DNA of 64,000 bases, taken from the NCBI RefSeq assembly GCF_914768025.1, contig NZ_CAJZCE010000011.1, positions 22,361-86,360 on the forward strand, given 5' to 3'. Positions 19,229 to 29,242 of this stretch are shown piece after piece; positions within the stretch are counted from its first letter, which is position 1; each line of letters begins with the position of its first letter. The notes under the pieces are model-generated. The model ran no database searches. It was not told the origin of the DNA and was given only the letters and a program-made list of their open reading frames with translations. The DNA is from Snodgrassella gandavensis. GTDB lineage: Bacteria; Pseudomonadota; Gammaproteobacteria; Burkholderiales; Neisseriaceae. The position numbers and the translations under genes are program-made.

Positions 19229-19747
19229 TTATAAGCGAACTTTGCGTTGCGCACATTGTTTTCTGGCTGCTGCAACTGCTTGATTGAGTCTGGCTTCAGT
19301 AAGCGTGCCCAGCAGTGGCTGCTGAAACCCGCATTTGGGAGCCCGTACCAGTGTAAATGGTACACCACCAATCTCATTGCCTAATTGTTTCATCCAGGCA
19401 CGGCTATCTGTACCCGTATAGCGATACAATGGATATCGTACGGACACCCGCTGAGTAAAACGTTGTAAATTAGCATCAGTATCCAGAGCCACCCCTGCCA
19501 CAGCAACCGTGCCTTTACCAGAACGCTGTTGCTGCTGGTACCAGCGTGACAACATGGGCATTTCTTTCCGGCAGGGCGTACACCAAGTTGCCCAGATATT
19601 GACCACAAGTATCGGCTTATCCATTGGTAAAACTGCAGCCTTACCCTGTGGCCAGCTTTGCAATTCTGCCGCCTGTAAACGAATACAACCTAAAAACAAC
19701 ACACTAAATAAAAATATTTTTTTTAAAAGCACGGCTGACTGAGACAT
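19229..19747 (-). CDS. TlpA/ResA-like periplasmic thioredoxin
   Basis: A 172-aa protein with an N-terminal signal or anchor (residues about 8-26) and a thioredoxin fold. The redox site WCTPC (C56/C59) lies in NIWATWCTPCRKEMP, and the cis-Pro loop is GGVPFTL. These proteins reduce or oxidise disulfides in the envelope, often for cytochrome c maturation; no cyt c gene is adjacent. Its 3' end converges on the nadB remnant. Confidence 0.9.
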   Translation of the reverse strand: MSQSAVLLKKIFLFSVLFLGCIRLQAAELQSWPQGKAAVLPMDKPILVVNIWATWCTPCRKEMPMLSRWYQQQQRSGKGTVAVAGVALDTDANLQRFTQRVSVRYPLYRYTGTDSRAWMKQLGNEIGGVPFTLVRAPKCGFQQPLLGTLTEARLNQAVAAARKQCAQRKVRL

Positions 19748-20024
19748 ATCCTTACCTCAATATTACATTTTAATAGCATTAATTATAGAATACATCATCT
19801 ACAATTAAGCAGCATAAATTACAGAGAAGCAGTTGGCTTTCATTTCTATTCTTCTATCCTGCCGCAATCTACTAAAATATGTAACTAAAATCTGATGATC
19901 CATTTACATCAATCACAAAAATCAGCTTAACCATTAGAATAATTAATAATACTTGTCAAAATTGAAAGTTTCGTCCACACTTCCAATTTAGATTTTTCAT
20001 TTCTTTAGAAGTTCAGGGATAATC

Positions 20025-20381
20025 ATGACAAATACCGTCATACTGTACCACAACCCGAATTGTTCCAAATCACGCGCGGCTTTGTCCTTACTTCAGGTAC
20101 GCAATGTCGACACCAAAGTTATCCCCTACCTGACCGAACCATTAACCGAAGCACAAATTCGCGTACTGAAACGGAAACTCGCGATTAACTCAGCACGGGA
20201 AATGATGCGCAGCAAAGACGATCTCTTTAAGCAACTGAATTTGCGCGAAGCCGATGAAGATACACTGATAGCAGCCATGGCAGCACATCCGATATTGATA
20301 GAGCGGCCAATAGCAGTAATTGGTGAACATGCCGCCATAGGTCGCCCGTTAACCAATATCGAAGCTTTACTTGAACAGTAA
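20025..20381 (+). CDS. ArsC/YfgD family thioredoxin-fold protein
   Basis: A 118-aa member of the arsenate reductase (glutaredoxin-dependent) family. The N-terminal motif is LYHNPNCSKSR with nucleophile Cys13, and the C-terminal segment HPILIERPIAVIG is typical. Many genomes carry such YfgD-type members without arsenic genes, and none are present here, so a role in arsenate reduction is uncertain. The ribosome site AGGGA lies 5 nt upstream. It is directly followed by the next gene (TAA then ATG). Confidence 0.88.
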   Translation: MTNTVILYHNPNCSKSRAALSLLQVRNVDTKVIPYLTEPLTEAQIRVLKRKLAINSAREMMRSKDDLFKQLNLREADEDTLIAAMAAHPILIERPIAVIGEHAAIGRPLTNIEALLEQ

Positions 20382-21041
20382 ATGAACGCCAGCACTAATT
20401 TTGGTTTCTGGTACTGTTTGCGTAGTGTTATTGTTGCCGGCAGCCTGTTTGTCGGAACCAATTTTGCCATCAGTGTTGCTACAGTTTACCAATTCAGCCA
20501 TCCGCAAGTACTTAGTGAGGCCGATGCAGCAATCGTACTTGGTGCAGCAGCATGGGATAAACGCCCGTCTCCGGTTTTTCGCGAACGCATTAACCATGCT
20601 ATCTATCTGTATCGTACCGGCAAAGTAAAAAAAATTTTATTCACTGGTGGCAGCCCCAAGAGCGGTTTTATGACTGAAGCCGCAGTTGGCCGACGCTACG
20701 CAATCCGCAACGGCGTAGATGCCAGTGATATTATCTACGAAAACCATTCGCGTGATACCTGGCAGAATCTGGTTAATGCCCAAGCTATTGCCGAAGATAA
20801 TGACTTAGACAGTTTTATCATCGTCAGCGACCCCTATCATCTGGCACGTGCCGATTTTATGGCACGTGATTTGGGTTTAAATGTTCAGGTTTCGCCTACC
20901 CCGACTACCCGTTATACCGCTACCCAGTCTAAATTGCGCTTTCTGGCACAGGAAAGCTATACCCTTATGATGTATCAATGGGTAAAACTTCTGGCGCATT
21001 TCCCGCAGTTTATCCATCAATTACACACCAGATTTTTGTAA
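20382..21041 (+). CDS. YdcF/SanA-like DUF218 membrane protein
   Basis: 219 aa with an N-terminal membrane segment (residues about 12-33) and a periplasmic DUF218 domain: AAIVLGAAAWDKRPSPVFRERI, LFTGGSP, SRDTWQNLVNA and VSDPYHLARA. SanA-like proteins affect envelope permeability and vancomycin sensitivity in enterobacteria; the enzymatic role is unknown. It begins immediately after the ArsC-like stop codon, so the pair is co-transcribed and probably translationally coupled. Confidence 0.85.
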   Translation: MNASTNFGFWYCLRSVIVAGSLFVGTNFAISVATVYQFSHPQVLSEADAAIVLGAAAWDKRPSPVFRERINHAIYLYRTGKVKKILFTGGSPKSGFMTEAAVGRRYAIRNGVDASDIIYENHSRDTWQNLVNAQAIAEDNDLDSFIIVSDPYHLARADFMARDLGLNVQVSPTPTTRYTATQSKLRFLAQESYTLMMYQWVKLLAHFPQFIHQLHTRFL

Positions 21042-21361
21042 CTATTTCGAATTACAATTCCTCTTGTATAGACTTATTCAGAAATCAGAACTTTCACAGA
21101 ATCAGCACTCCACCCTTTCATAACGGGTATTTATAAACTAAAATCTGTTACAGCAACTTTCGCAAGACTGAATAACTTCACAACTATTTCTCCCTGTATA
21201 TCATAGAACTACCGGTAAGCATAGACAGTCATTTTTTCCATACCCGACAATACTGGCTAAAAAACCGCCAAAGGCCATTAACCCTGTCGGGCAATCGATA
21301 GTATGATTAATCCCTGACAGCGAATCATTCGACATATTTACTATTAGCAAAGGCTCAAATC
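21042..21361. other. Gene-free stretch before hemL
   Basis: About 320 nt with no credible frame. It presumably contains the hemL promoter; I see no strong hairpin or consensus site. Confidence 0.5.
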
Positions 21362-22651
21362 ATGGATCGAAACCAGCAACTCTTCGAACAGGCAAAAGCC
21401 ATTATTCCGGGCGGAGTGAATTCTCCGGTACGCGCTTTTGGCAGCGTAGGCGGCATTCCACGCTTTATTAATAAAGCACAGGGAGCATATGTATGGGATG
21501 AAAACCAGAACCGTTATATCGATTACGTTGGTTCATGGGGGCCGGCTATTGTCGGACATGCGCATCCAGAAGTAGTTGCAGCAGTATGTCAAGCTGCCGA
21601 AAAAGGCCTGTCTTTCGGAGCGCCCACTGAAAATGAAATCCGGATGGCCGAAGAAATTCGCCATATTATGCCCAGTATGGAGCAAATCCGTCTGGTCAGC
21701 TCTGGTACGGAAGCCACCATGAGTGCCATTCGTGTGGCCAGAGGCTTTACCGGACGCGACAACATCATCAAATTCGAAGGCTGTTATCATGGTCATTCCG
21801 ACAGCCTGCTGGTTAAAGCCGGTTCCGGTCTGCTAACTTTCGGCCATCCCAGCTCAGCCGGTGTACCTGAAGACTTTAGCCGTCACACTCTGGTTCTGCC
21901 TTATAATGATGTAGAGGCACTGCAACAGATATTTGCCAGTCAGGGCGACAGTATAGCCTGTGTGATTGTTGAACCGATTGCTGGCAATATGAACATGATT
22001 CCGGCCTCACCAGAGTTTGTTCAGGCGCTGCGCACCCTTACTGAACAACATGGTAGCGTACTGATTTACGATGAAGTGATGACCGGTTTTCGTGTTGCTC
22101 TGGGCGGTGCACAGTCAATTCATGGCATCAAACCCGATTTAACCACAATTGGCAAAATCATTGGCGGTGGTATGCCCGTTGCTGCTTTTGGCGGTCGCGC
22201 AGACATCATGGCCTGTGTTTCACCGTTAGGTGCGGTTTATCAGGCAGGTACATTATCCGGCAATCCGGTATGCGTGGCTGCCGGGCTGAAAACACTGGAA
22301 ATCATACAGCGCCCCGATTTTTACACCACGCTAAGCGCACGCACTCAAGAACTCAGTAATGGACTGGCTGCAATAGCCCATGAAGCCAATATTCCATTCA
22401 GTACTCGCAGTATCGGTGGTATGTTTGGTTTTTACTTTACCGCCAAACTGCCAAATTGTTTTGCAGACATGCAGCACTGCAATCAAGTATTGTTTAAAGC
22501 GTTTTTCCATACCATGCTCTCACACGGTGTGGCATTTGCGCCATCCGCATATGAAGCCTGTTTTGTATCCGCTGCTCATAGCAGTGAAATCGTTGCCGAC
22601 ACCCTCGGTCTGGCCACAGAAGCATTTACCGAAATTGCACGCACTGTCTAA
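21362..22651 (+). CDS. hemL: Glutamate-1-semialdehyde 2,1-aminomutase
   Basis: HemL makes 5-aminolevulinate in the C5 heme pathway. 429 aa, a normal length. Motifs are [34 protein letters not shown], the PLP aspartate in [10 protein letters not shown], and the catalytic lysine in [17 protein letters not shown]. The start has AAAGG about 9 nt upstream. It is a single-gene unit with its own terminator. Confidence 0.97.
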   Translation: MDRNQQLFEQAKAIIPGGVNSPVRAFGSVGGIPRFINKAQGAYVWDENQNRYIDYVGSWGPAIVGHAHPEVVAAVCQAAEKGLSFGAPTENEIRMAEEIRHIMPSMEQIRLVSSGTEATMSAIRVARGFTGRDNIIKFEGCYHGHSDSLLVKAGSGLLTFGHPSSAGVPEDFSRHTLVLPYNDVEALQQIFASQGDSIACVIVEPIAGNMNMIPASPEFVQALRTLTEQHGSVLIYDEVMTGFRVALGGAQSIHGIKPDLTTIGKIIGGGMPVAAFGGRADIMACVSPLGAVYQAGTLSGNPVCVAAGLKTLEIIQRPDFYTTLSARTQELSNGLAAIAHEANIPFSTRSIGGMFGFYFTAKLPNCFADMQHCNQVLFKAFFHTMLSHGVAFAPSAYEACFVSAAHSSEIVADTLGLATEAFTEIARTV

Positions 22652-22666
22652 CATAAAAAATATTAT

Positions 22667-22706
22667 CGGCGCATATCCCATATGGGGGCATGCGCCGGTA
22701 TTTTTT
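22667..22706 (+). terminator. hemL intrinsic terminator
   Basis: An 8-bp stem (CGGCGCAT / ATGCGCCG) with a 15-nt loop followed by GTATTTTTT, 16 nt after the hemL stop. Confidence 0.75.
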
Positions 22707-23468
22707 ACCAGCTAAGCAAACCAGCCTTAGCTGATAGCCATGCATCTCCAGTATCACTTTTCCGTTCAAGCATAACACACCCGCTTTTCCATACTATTGA
22801 ATCAATAGCTCACTGGTTATTAAACACAGAACTTTATCGGTCAATCACACAGATAGAGTTCCTGATTAAAATATCACCTGAGCTAGCTGCTTGATCAAGT
22901 GCGTACACATAAAACCTGTGTCATTGTTAGCTATCGACGCTCTCGTTATTTGCTGCAAACCATAAGCCCATTTTACTTACAGTTAGTTGCCATAACTATA
23001 AATTATCTATTTTTCTAGCCTCTATAAAAAACGTATCAGCAACCTACAGAAATTTTTGTTCATCCGTGCTCAGGTAATCAATTGTTGGCCACAGTACAAC
23101 AAATAAAACTTACACCACACTTAACAACCATATCATATTAAATTTATTGCCGTATTGCCTTGCCAGCCTCATAAAAAATGATTCACAGCATATTTGCTTT
23201 TTTACCACCCTTACATTTGTTCCAGCCCAACTGATATCCATGATTTTTCTGACATATTTTGTGTATAACCAGTGACTGGTAATGATTTAAATTTAAAAAA
23301 CAAAATTAGCAAAATCTAAAATATACAGCATAAATTAACTAACAATTACAAAAAAATAACAACAAAAAACAATTAACTAAGTCTCGCCTAAGTATTTAGA
23401 GCCATACTGTGCGTTAACAAGAACCGAGATGGTTATTGTCCCAAATTACTTTTTAATGGAGATCTGTC
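22707..23468. other. Long AT-rich intergenic region
   Basis: About 760 nt without a convincing gene on either strand; short frames have no ribosome site or recognisable product. The last 150 nt are very AT-rich and probably hold the promoter of the Thr/Lys-rich exported protein gene. I find no hairpin or repeat worth naming. Confidence 0.5.
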
Positions 23469-23756
23469 ATGAAAAAAATTACTGCTGCTGTTGTAAGTGC
23501 TATTTTCGGTTTAACTGCTGCTGCATCTTTTGCCGCTCCTGTTGCTGCAACTACCACTACCACCACTAACACCTCTGCTGCTACCACATCCGTTAAACCA
23601 GCTACTACTTCTGTTAAACCTGCCCCTAAAGCTGTTAAACCAGCTGCAAAAAAAACTCATGTAAGAAAAATACATGCTAAAAAAGCCCATACCAGAAAAG
23701 CAGATGCCAGCATGACTACTACCAAGCAAACCACTACCACTACTGAAACCAATTAA
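23469..23756 (+). CDS. Small exported Thr/Ala/Lys-rich low-complexity protein
   Basis: 95 aa, with a signal peptide MKKITAAVVSAIFGLTAAASFA cleaved after AFA-like residues. The remainder is low complexity: Thr runs (TTTTTT), three degenerate SVKPA/AVKPA repeats, a basic His/Lys block (KKTHVRKIHAKKAHTRKA), then Thr again. It resembles alanine/lysine-rich acid-shock-type (Asr-like) exported proteins in composition, but I claim no homology. GGAGAT upstream gives a good ribosome site, and a terminator follows. It sits directly before a two-component system. Confidence 0.75.
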   Translation: MKKITAAVVSAIFGLTAAASFAAPVAATTTTTTNTSAATTSVKPATTSVKPAPKAVKPAAKKTHVRKIHAKKAHTRKADASMTTTKQTTTTTETN

Positions 23757-23781
23757 TCAGCTAGCTGGTTAACGTTTGAAT

Positions 23782-23814
23782 AAAAACCGTTTCAGGAACA
23801 CTGAAGCGGTTTTT
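23782..23814 (+). terminator. Intrinsic terminator of the Thr/Lys-rich gene
   Basis: A 14-bp stem (AAAAACCGTTTCAG / CTGAAGCGGTTTTT, one G-T pair) with a GAACA loop lies about 25 nt after the stop codon. Confidence 0.85.
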
Positions 23815-23888
23815 GTTATCATAGACATCTTCTATAAGCCTGATTTCATACAGGCTGCTTATCAGTCTATGTGGAAAAATGTTAACCC

Positions 23889-24551
23889 ATGCGAATTCTA
23901 CTTCTTGAAGACGATAAAATGATTGCAGAAGCGCTAAGCGACATGCTTCATGTTGCCGGTTTTGCTGTCGATTGTGTTACAGACGGCCTAGCAGCAGAAA
24001 GTGCATTACAACCAGATATCTACGATATCGCCTTATTGGATATCGGTGTACCCAAACAGGACGGCTTAAGTGTATTGCGCCACCTGCGCGCCAAAAACAG
24101 CGATTTACCCGTCATCCTGATTACTGCCCGTGATAGCGTAGAAGAACGCATTAATGGTCTGGACAGTGGTGCCGATGACTATGTAATCAAACCATTTGCG
24201 CCTGCTGAATTACTGGCTCGTATCCGGGCTTTATTGCGCCGGCGCAGTGGACATGTCAACCCCGTACTCAGCAATGGCATCATCACATTAAACCCAGCCA
24301 CCAGAGAAGTTAGCGCCAATGGTCTGGTTACCCGCCTGTCAGCACGCGAATACGCCCTGCTTTACAGTTTATTGCTGCAGCCGGGTACCATACTGTCTCG
24401 GCAAGAACTGGAAGAAAAAATTTATGGCTGGAATGAAGAAGTGGAGAGCAATGCTGTGGAAGTGGTCATTCATGGAATTCGCAAAAAGCTCGGCAGCAAT
24501 GTCATTAAAAATGTGCGGGGACTGGGATGGCTAGTGGATCGACGCGGATAG
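23889..24551 (+). CDS. OmpR-family response regulator (QseB/PmrA-like)
   Basis: 220 aa. The receiver domain has the acidic pair ED (E7/D8), phosphoacceptor Asp51 (ALLDIGVP) and a conserved Lys in VIKPFAP. The winged-helix DNA-binding domain covers residues about 125-218 (LSAREYALL, IHGIRKKLG, VRGLGW). Closest in look to QseB/PmrA/BasR. The gene overlaps the kinase gene by 25 nt, so translation is coupled. The target genes are unknown; the neighbouring exported Thr/Lys-rich gene is a candidate by position only. Confidence 0.93.
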   Translation: MRILLLEDDKMIAEALSDMLHVAGFAVDCVTDGLAAESALQPDIYDIALLDIGVPKQDGLSVLRHLRAKNSDLPVILITARDSVEERINGLDSGADDYVIKPFAPAELLARIRALLRRRSGHVNPVLSNGIITLNPATREVSANGLVTRLSAREYALLYSLLLQPGTILSRQELEEKIYGWNEEVESNAVEVVIHGIRKKLGSNVIKNVRGLGWLVDRRG

Positions 24552-25918
24552 TATCATCACTGCAATGGCGTTTATTACTGGTTTTAACCATCGTGGTCAC
24601 CTTTATCGCCATTATTGGCGACATTCTTGCCTATCAGACTGCATTTCGGGAAACTCAGGATTTGCAGGATGCACAACTGGAACAGATTGCGCACTTACTT
24701 GACCCGCGCAGTGCCATATTGCGCAGAGATACACCGGAAGATCTCAACTTTCCCGAAAGCACCAGAACACTGCCCAAACCCCGTATTCTGGCACAGACCC
24801 TCGATTCACCCTATCTCAATATCCTGATGGGTGATGACAATGCTGTACAGAACTTACAGCAACTACAAGATGGCTTTCACAACTTTACCACCGTAGCCCG
24901 GCACTGGCGGGTCTACATCCTTAGTCGCGAACACGAACGCATTATTGTTGCCCAGCGCACAGCATACCGTAATCATATTGCCAAAGACAGCGCCCTGAGT
25001 GTAGTGTGGCCATTTCTTATTCTTATGCCCCTCTTATGGCTGTTTACCGCCATCTGGATTCGCCGCCTGTTCCGGGCAACACAAGAAATGAGTACCGAAT
25101 TAACTGCACGCAACGCCAATGATTTATCACCACTGGATACCAAGCACGTACCCACTGAAATTCGTCCTTTCATCACCGCACTAAACCGCCTTTTCAGCCA
25201 GCTACAGGCTGCAATTGAACTTGATAAAAAATTTATCAGTCATGCAGCACATGAGTTGCGTACCCCCATCACTGCACTTACCATACAGATAGCCCGTTTT
25301 GACGAACCAAATTTAACCATTCAGGAACAGCACAAACTGATTGGTCAAATCAAAGCCGGTATAGCACGCACCGAACAACTGCTTACCCAGCTATTATCCA
25401 TGGCCAGAGCACAACATCAGCAACAACAGCACCTTATGCCGAATAATGCTTACACTGCCTTGATGCCCTTACTGCGCGACCTGATTGCAGAATTACTTCC
25501 CCTGGCTGAACAGAAGCAGCAGAACCTGAGTGTCGACATTGGCGAAGACATCAACCTGCCCATCAGCAGCAATGATTTACAAACCATTCTGAAGAATATT
25601 CTGGTTAATGCCATCAAATACACACCTGCTCACGGCCAGATATGTATTCAAACCAAACCAACCACAGACAACCGGCTGGCTTTATGGATAGAAGACAGTG
25701 GCTATGGTATTTCTGAAACTGAACGAAAGCTGATATTCGAACCGTTTTACCGCATTCTGGGCAATAATGAAAACGGCAGCGGCTTAGGACTGGCCATCGT
25801 CAAAACCCTGTGTGACCAATGGCATATAACCATTCAGCTGGCAGACTCAAACCTGACAAATAGCCAACATAAGCCGGGGCTGGCTGTTGGACTGATATTT
25901 AACATCTACAATCAATAA
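24527..25918 (+). CDS. Sensor histidine kinase (QseC/PmrB-like)
   Basis: 463 aa. Membrane segments at about 14-36 and 158-178 flank a periplasmic sensor loop of some 120 residues. H-box HAAHELRTP carries His242. The ATPase domain shows the N-box NILVNAIKYTP, G1 DSGYGIS, F-box FEPFYR and G2 GSGLGLAIVK. It is the cognate kinase of the overlapping response regulator. The ligand is unknown; similarity to QseC or PmrB is by architecture only. Confidence 0.92.
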   Translation: MASGSTRIVSSLQWRLLLVLTIVVTFIAIIGDILAYQTAFRETQDLQDAQLEQIAHLLDPRSAILRRDTPEDLNFPESTRTLPKPRILAQTLDSPYLNILMGDDNAVQNLQQLQDGFHNFTTVARHWRVYILSREHERIIVAQRTAYRNHIAKDSALSVVWPFLILMPLLWLFTAIWIRRLFRATQEMSTELTARNANDLSPLDTKHVPTEIRPFITALNRLFSQLQAAIELDKKFISHAAHELRTPITALTIQIARFDEPNLTIQEQHKLIGQIKAGIARTEQLLTQLLSMARAQHQQQQHLMPNNAYTALMPLLRDLIAELLPLAEQKQQNLSVDIGEDINLPISSNDLQTILKNILVNAIKYTPAHGQICIQTKPTTDNRLALWIEDSGYGISETERKLIFEPFYRILGNNENGSGLGLAIVKTLCDQWHITIQLADSNLTNSQHKPGLAVGLIFNIYNQ

Positions 25919-26146
25919 ATTCAGACAAAACCCTGCTATTTACACCAGTTAATGTTCATTAAAACCAGATAGCATCAATAACAACCTTTGCTTTCCCCTA
26001 AACGAATACAGAACAAAAACTTAAATGCTCATTGACCCAAACAATACTCAAAATATTTATCTGCAAGGCTAATTGCAATCAGATGGCTGATTAGATTACT
26101 GCACATCATACCGTGCGCCAAACCTGATTTCATTGAACATAAATTA

Positions 26147-26183
26147 AAAAGACAGAATGCCCACATTGAGCATTCTGTCTTTT
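26147..26183. terminator. Bidirectional terminator between the kinase gene and upp
   Basis: A perfect 14-bp stem (AAAAGACAGAATGC / GCATTCTGTCTTTT) with a 9-nt loop and A/T tails on both sides lies between convergent genes. It most likely ends the murI-to-upp run on the minus strand. Confidence 0.85.
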
Positions 26184-26241
26184 AAAATTGGCAAATTTTT
26201 CCCTGTCCACCAACAGACTGATTTAAAAACCGGCCAGTAGC

Positions 26242-26874
26242 TTACCAGTGTTTGGTACCAAAAATTTTGTCACCAGCATCGCCCAGCCCGGGGATAATAT
26301 AGCCATTATCGTCCAGATGGTCATCCAGAGCGGCGGTATAGATTGTCACATCCGGATGTGCCTCATTAACCGCTTTAACGCCTTCCGGCGCTGCTACCAA
26401 TACCAGTGCCTTAATATCCTTGCACCCCTTTTTCTTGAGCAAGTCAATGGTTGCATTCATTGAACCACCAGTAGCCAGCATGGGGTCAATAATCAGTGCC
26501 GGACGTTTATCCATCTGGCTAACAAATTTTTCAAAATAAGGTACCGGTTCCAGCGTCTCTTCATCACGCTGCAAACCGACTACGCTGATTTTAGCCGTAG
26601 GAATTAAATCCAGTACCCCATCCAGCATACCCAGTCCAGCGCGCAGAATAGGCACCACAGTAACAGTCTTGCCTTTAATCTGGTAAGCATCAATCTCACC
26701 ACACCAGCCCTGCATTTTGACAATCTCTACATCAAAATCGCGACTGGCCTCATAAGCCATTAACCGTGCCAGCTCTTTTGTCAGCGTGCGAAAACGATAG
26801 GTACTGCAATCCTCTTCACGCATCAATGACAGTTTGTGCTTCACCAGCGGATGGTCAATCACATTGATATTCAT
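26242..26874 (-). CDS. upp: Uracil phosphoribosyltransferase
   Basis: Pyrimidine salvage: uracil + PRPP to UMP. 210 aa from the ATG at 26874 (GGAACAGG upstream); the longer frame to 26904 has 10 extra residues. Motifs are [22 protein letters not shown] and the PRPP loop [13 protein letters not shown]. It lies 74 nt after grxD at the end of a six-gene minus-strand run. Confidence 0.97.
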   Translation of the reverse strand: MNINVIDHPLVKHKLSLMREEDCSTYRFRTLTKELARLMAYEASRDFDVEIVKMQGWCGEIDAYQIKGKTVTVVPILRAGLGMLDGVLDLIPTAKISVVGLQRDEETLEPVPYFEKFVSQMDKRPALIIDPMLATGGSMNATIDLLKKKGCKDIKALVLVAAPEGVKAVNEAHPDVTIYTAALDDHLDDNGYIIPGLGDAGDKIFGTKHW

Positions 26875-26948
26875 AGCCTGTTCCAAAAATAATTCCTTTA
26901 ACACTTAAATCAAAATAGTTACCGGGAAATTCCCCGAACAGAATTCAG

Positions 26949-27260
26949 TCAGACAGAAGCCAGTAAAGTCTGCAATTCACCTGCTTCATACATTTCCAGC
27001 ATAATGTCAGAACCACCAACAAATTCACCTTTTACATACAATTGCGGAATCGTTGGCCAGTCAGCATATTCCTTGATACCCTGACGGATATCATCATCTT
27101 CGAGCACATTAACAGTATAGAAATCCTTCAAACCAGCTGCCTGCAAAATCTGCACAGCACGGGATGAAAAACCACACTGTGGAAACTGTTTTGTCCCTTT
27201 CATGAACAACACAACCGGATGTTCGGTAACAAGTGTTTTAATTTTTTCCTGAGTACTCAT
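26949..27260 (-). CDS. grxD: Monothiol glutaredoxin, CGFS type
   Basis: A 103-aa Grx4/GrxD protein for iron-sulfur cluster storage and transfer. Active site [10 protein letters not shown]; glutathione-site segments WPTIPQLYV and FVGGSDIM. The ATG at 27260 is chosen because AAGGA sits 7 nt upstream of it but directly abuts the ATG at 27266. It lies 18 nt after rsmB. Confidence 0.95.
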   Translation of the reverse strand: MSTQEKIKTLVTEHPVVLFMKGTKQFPQCGFSSRAVQILQAAGLKDFYTVNVLEDDDIRQGIKEYADWPTIPQLYVKGEFVGGSDIMLEMYEAGELQTLLASV

Positions 27261-27278
27261 GTACATTCCTTATTTCAT

Positions 27279-28544
27279 TTACTTAATGCGTGTTAGTACA
27301 GCGGCAAAAAAGCCGTCTGTATGATGTTCACTGGTATTCAACTGCAAATAATCACTCTGCATGGATGGCAAAGCAATACCCTTGAGCAATGTATGTACCG
27401 GTTCAATATGCCAGCCTGTATTAGCGGCCAGAAAATCATTTAACGGCTGCTGATTTTCAGCCTCCAGAATACTGCAAGTAGCATATACCAGTCTGCCACC
27501 TGAGCGTACCAGAGCAGAAGCAGCCTGCAAAATCGACCGTTGCTGTTGCTGCAATGCCTGTACATTGTCACCACTCTGACGATATTTTAAATCAGGATTG
27601 CGCCGCAAAGTACCCAGCCCGGAACAGGGAGCATCCACCAAAACACAATCCGCCTTACCTTTCAAGCGGGCAATACGCGCATCATGTTCATTATCAATGC
27701 GTTGCGGATGAATATTGGTCAAACCGGCACGCACCATACGTGGTTTTAGATTAGCCAAACGTTTTTCTGCCACATCCAGCGCATATAAGCGTCCGCTGCC
27801 TGCCATCATCGCGCCCATTGCCAGAGTTTTACCGCCAGCACCAGCACAAAAATCTACTGCAATCTGCCCACGTTTTACGCCAGTTAACAGAGCCAGTAAC
27901 TGGCTGCCTTCATCCTGTACTTCCAGCACACCATCCAGAAACAACGGGTGACGGTTTAATGCTGGTTTATCATACAATCGGATTCCCCAAGGTGAATAAG
28001 GAGTAGCTTCTGCGCGTAAGCCTTCTGCCTGTAGCGCAACCAAAACCTTATCACGTTTACCTTTCAGGGTATTAACCCGCACATCCAGCGGCGCTGCCTG
28101 CATCACACTGCGGCCATAAGCAATAATCTGATTCTCATTCCAGTCCTGCTGCTGCAAACAGTCAATCAGCCATTGAGGCAGTTCGGCAGCAGTTGTCAGC
28201 GTAGCAGCAAAATCAGACTTGTGCTGCTTTAATTCAACCAGCCACTGCTTTTCTTCAGCATCACATAAGCTTTCCACTGCATGAATACTTAAACCGCGCC
28301 CTAAAACCAGTGCCGCCAGAGCAGCACGGCGTGGCTTGTTATGAGGTCTGGGCAGCATTTTCTGGATTTTCTGCAAGTGACGAATAGTAGCAAATACAGT
28401 TTCGGCTATTTCATGCCGGTCACGTACACCCAGCTTGCGCTGGCGCCGGAAAAAGGTCGACAACACAACATCTGCCGGCTGTCTGAACGTTAACACCTGA
28501 GCCAGAGCAGCAGCTGTCAAATCAAGTTGTTGCGCATTTATCAT
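27279..28544 (-). CDS. rsmB: 16S rRNA m5C967 methyltransferase (RsmB/RsmF family)
   Basis: 421 aa. An N-terminal NusB-like helical domain is followed by a SAM-dependent methyltransferase: DFCAGAGGKTLAMGAMM, VDAPCSGLGTLRRNPDLKY (general catalytic Cys) and YATCSILEAEN (nucleophile Cys). The N-terminal domain and length favour RsmB over RsmF. The usual fmt partner is absent; it lies between DUF3108 and grxD. Confidence 0.9.
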   Translation of the reverse strand: MINAQQLDLTAAALAQVLTFRQPADVVLSTFFRRQRKLGVRDRHEIAETVFATIRHLQKIQKMLPRPHNKPRRAALAALVLGRGLSIHAVESLCDAEEKQWLVELKQHKSDFAATLTTAAELPQWLIDCLQQQDWNENQIIAYGRSVMQAAPLDVRVNTLKGKRDKVLVALQAEGLRAEATPYSPWGIRLYDKPALNRHPLFLDGVLEVQDEGSQLLALLTGVKRGQIAVDFCAGAGGKTLAMGAMMAGSGRLYALDVAEKRLANLKPRMVRAGLTNIHPQRIDNEHDARIARLKGKADCVLVDAPCSGLGTLRRNPDLKYRQSGDNVQALQQQQRSILQAASALVRSGGRLVYATCSILEAENQQPLNDFLAANTGWHIEPVHTLLKGIALPSMQSDYLQLNTSEHHTDGFFAAVLTRIK

Positions 28545-28550
28545 AATTTC

Positions 28551-29225
28551 TTAAATAGCCTTCCCGTCAATTTGGCCACCTTTCAGTTGCAAGGTATAAA
28601 CCTTACCATTATCCATATAGCTAATCTGTACCGGAATATTCTCAAACTGTGGCGCAAAAGCATATTCCACCACATCATCACCACGACTGATACTGTACTG
28701 GCTAATATCAATTTGCCGGCCATTAACCAGCAGTTGTGCATTGCCACGACTACGAACTGCATCCAACAGGTAAACTTTTTTGCCATTAGTCAGATAGGTA
28801 TTTGCGGGCAATTTACCGTGATTAAAGCCCAGTTGCCAGCCAAGTGCAAACATATCGTATACCGGTCCGTTTACCGCCATATGCTTACTGGCTTCAGAAA
28901 CCTTACCATAATCAATACCCTGTTCAGTAAAGCGCGCCTGTGCATAAGGTTTACCAAAGCGACTATCCGTATAGGAAAGCGGATTCAGGGTAGAACCATT
29001 TACCGTACCAGTAGAAACAAATTGCATTTGGTAAAAAATCAGATTAATTTGGGTATTAATCCAGTACTGCTCACCTTGCTGTACAAAGTCCATACTTACC
29101 GGCAAACCATAACTGTCTACAAACTGCAATTGTGCCCGTTGCGGCAAATCGGCAGCCCGCACTACTGGTAGCAATAGTAAACTTACCCAAGCAAGCAATA
29201 TACCCAGCCAGAATTTTACTTTCAT
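28551..29225 (-). CDS. DUF3108 exported protein
   Basis: 224 aa with a Sec signal (LLLPVVRA, cleavage before ADLPQRA). The body is beta-rich with repeated SxGxVNG/YG elements as in DUF3108 periplasmic proteins; the function is unknown. In several beta-proteobacteria DUF3108 genes follow purN, as here (17-nt gap), and the next gene rsmB starts 6 nt after its stop. Confidence 0.85.
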   Translation of the reverse strand: MKVKFWLGILLAWVSLLLLPVVRAADLPQRAQLQFVDSYGLPVSMDFVQQGEQYWINTQINLIFYQMQFVSTGTVNGSTLNPLSYTDSRFGKPYAQARFTEQGIDYGKVSEASKHMAVNGPVYDMFALGWQLGFNHGKLPANTYLTNGKKVYLLDAVRSRGNAQLLVNGRQIDISQYSISRGDDVVEYAFAPQFENIPVQISYMDNGKVYTLQLKGGQIDGKAI

Positions 29226-29242
29226 ACTTCTCTCATAGCATA

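Noticed and set aside
28527..29171. A 214-codon plus-strand frame opposite DUF3108.
   Set aside because: It is an antisense shadow; the minus-strand protein has a signal peptide, family match and operon spacing.
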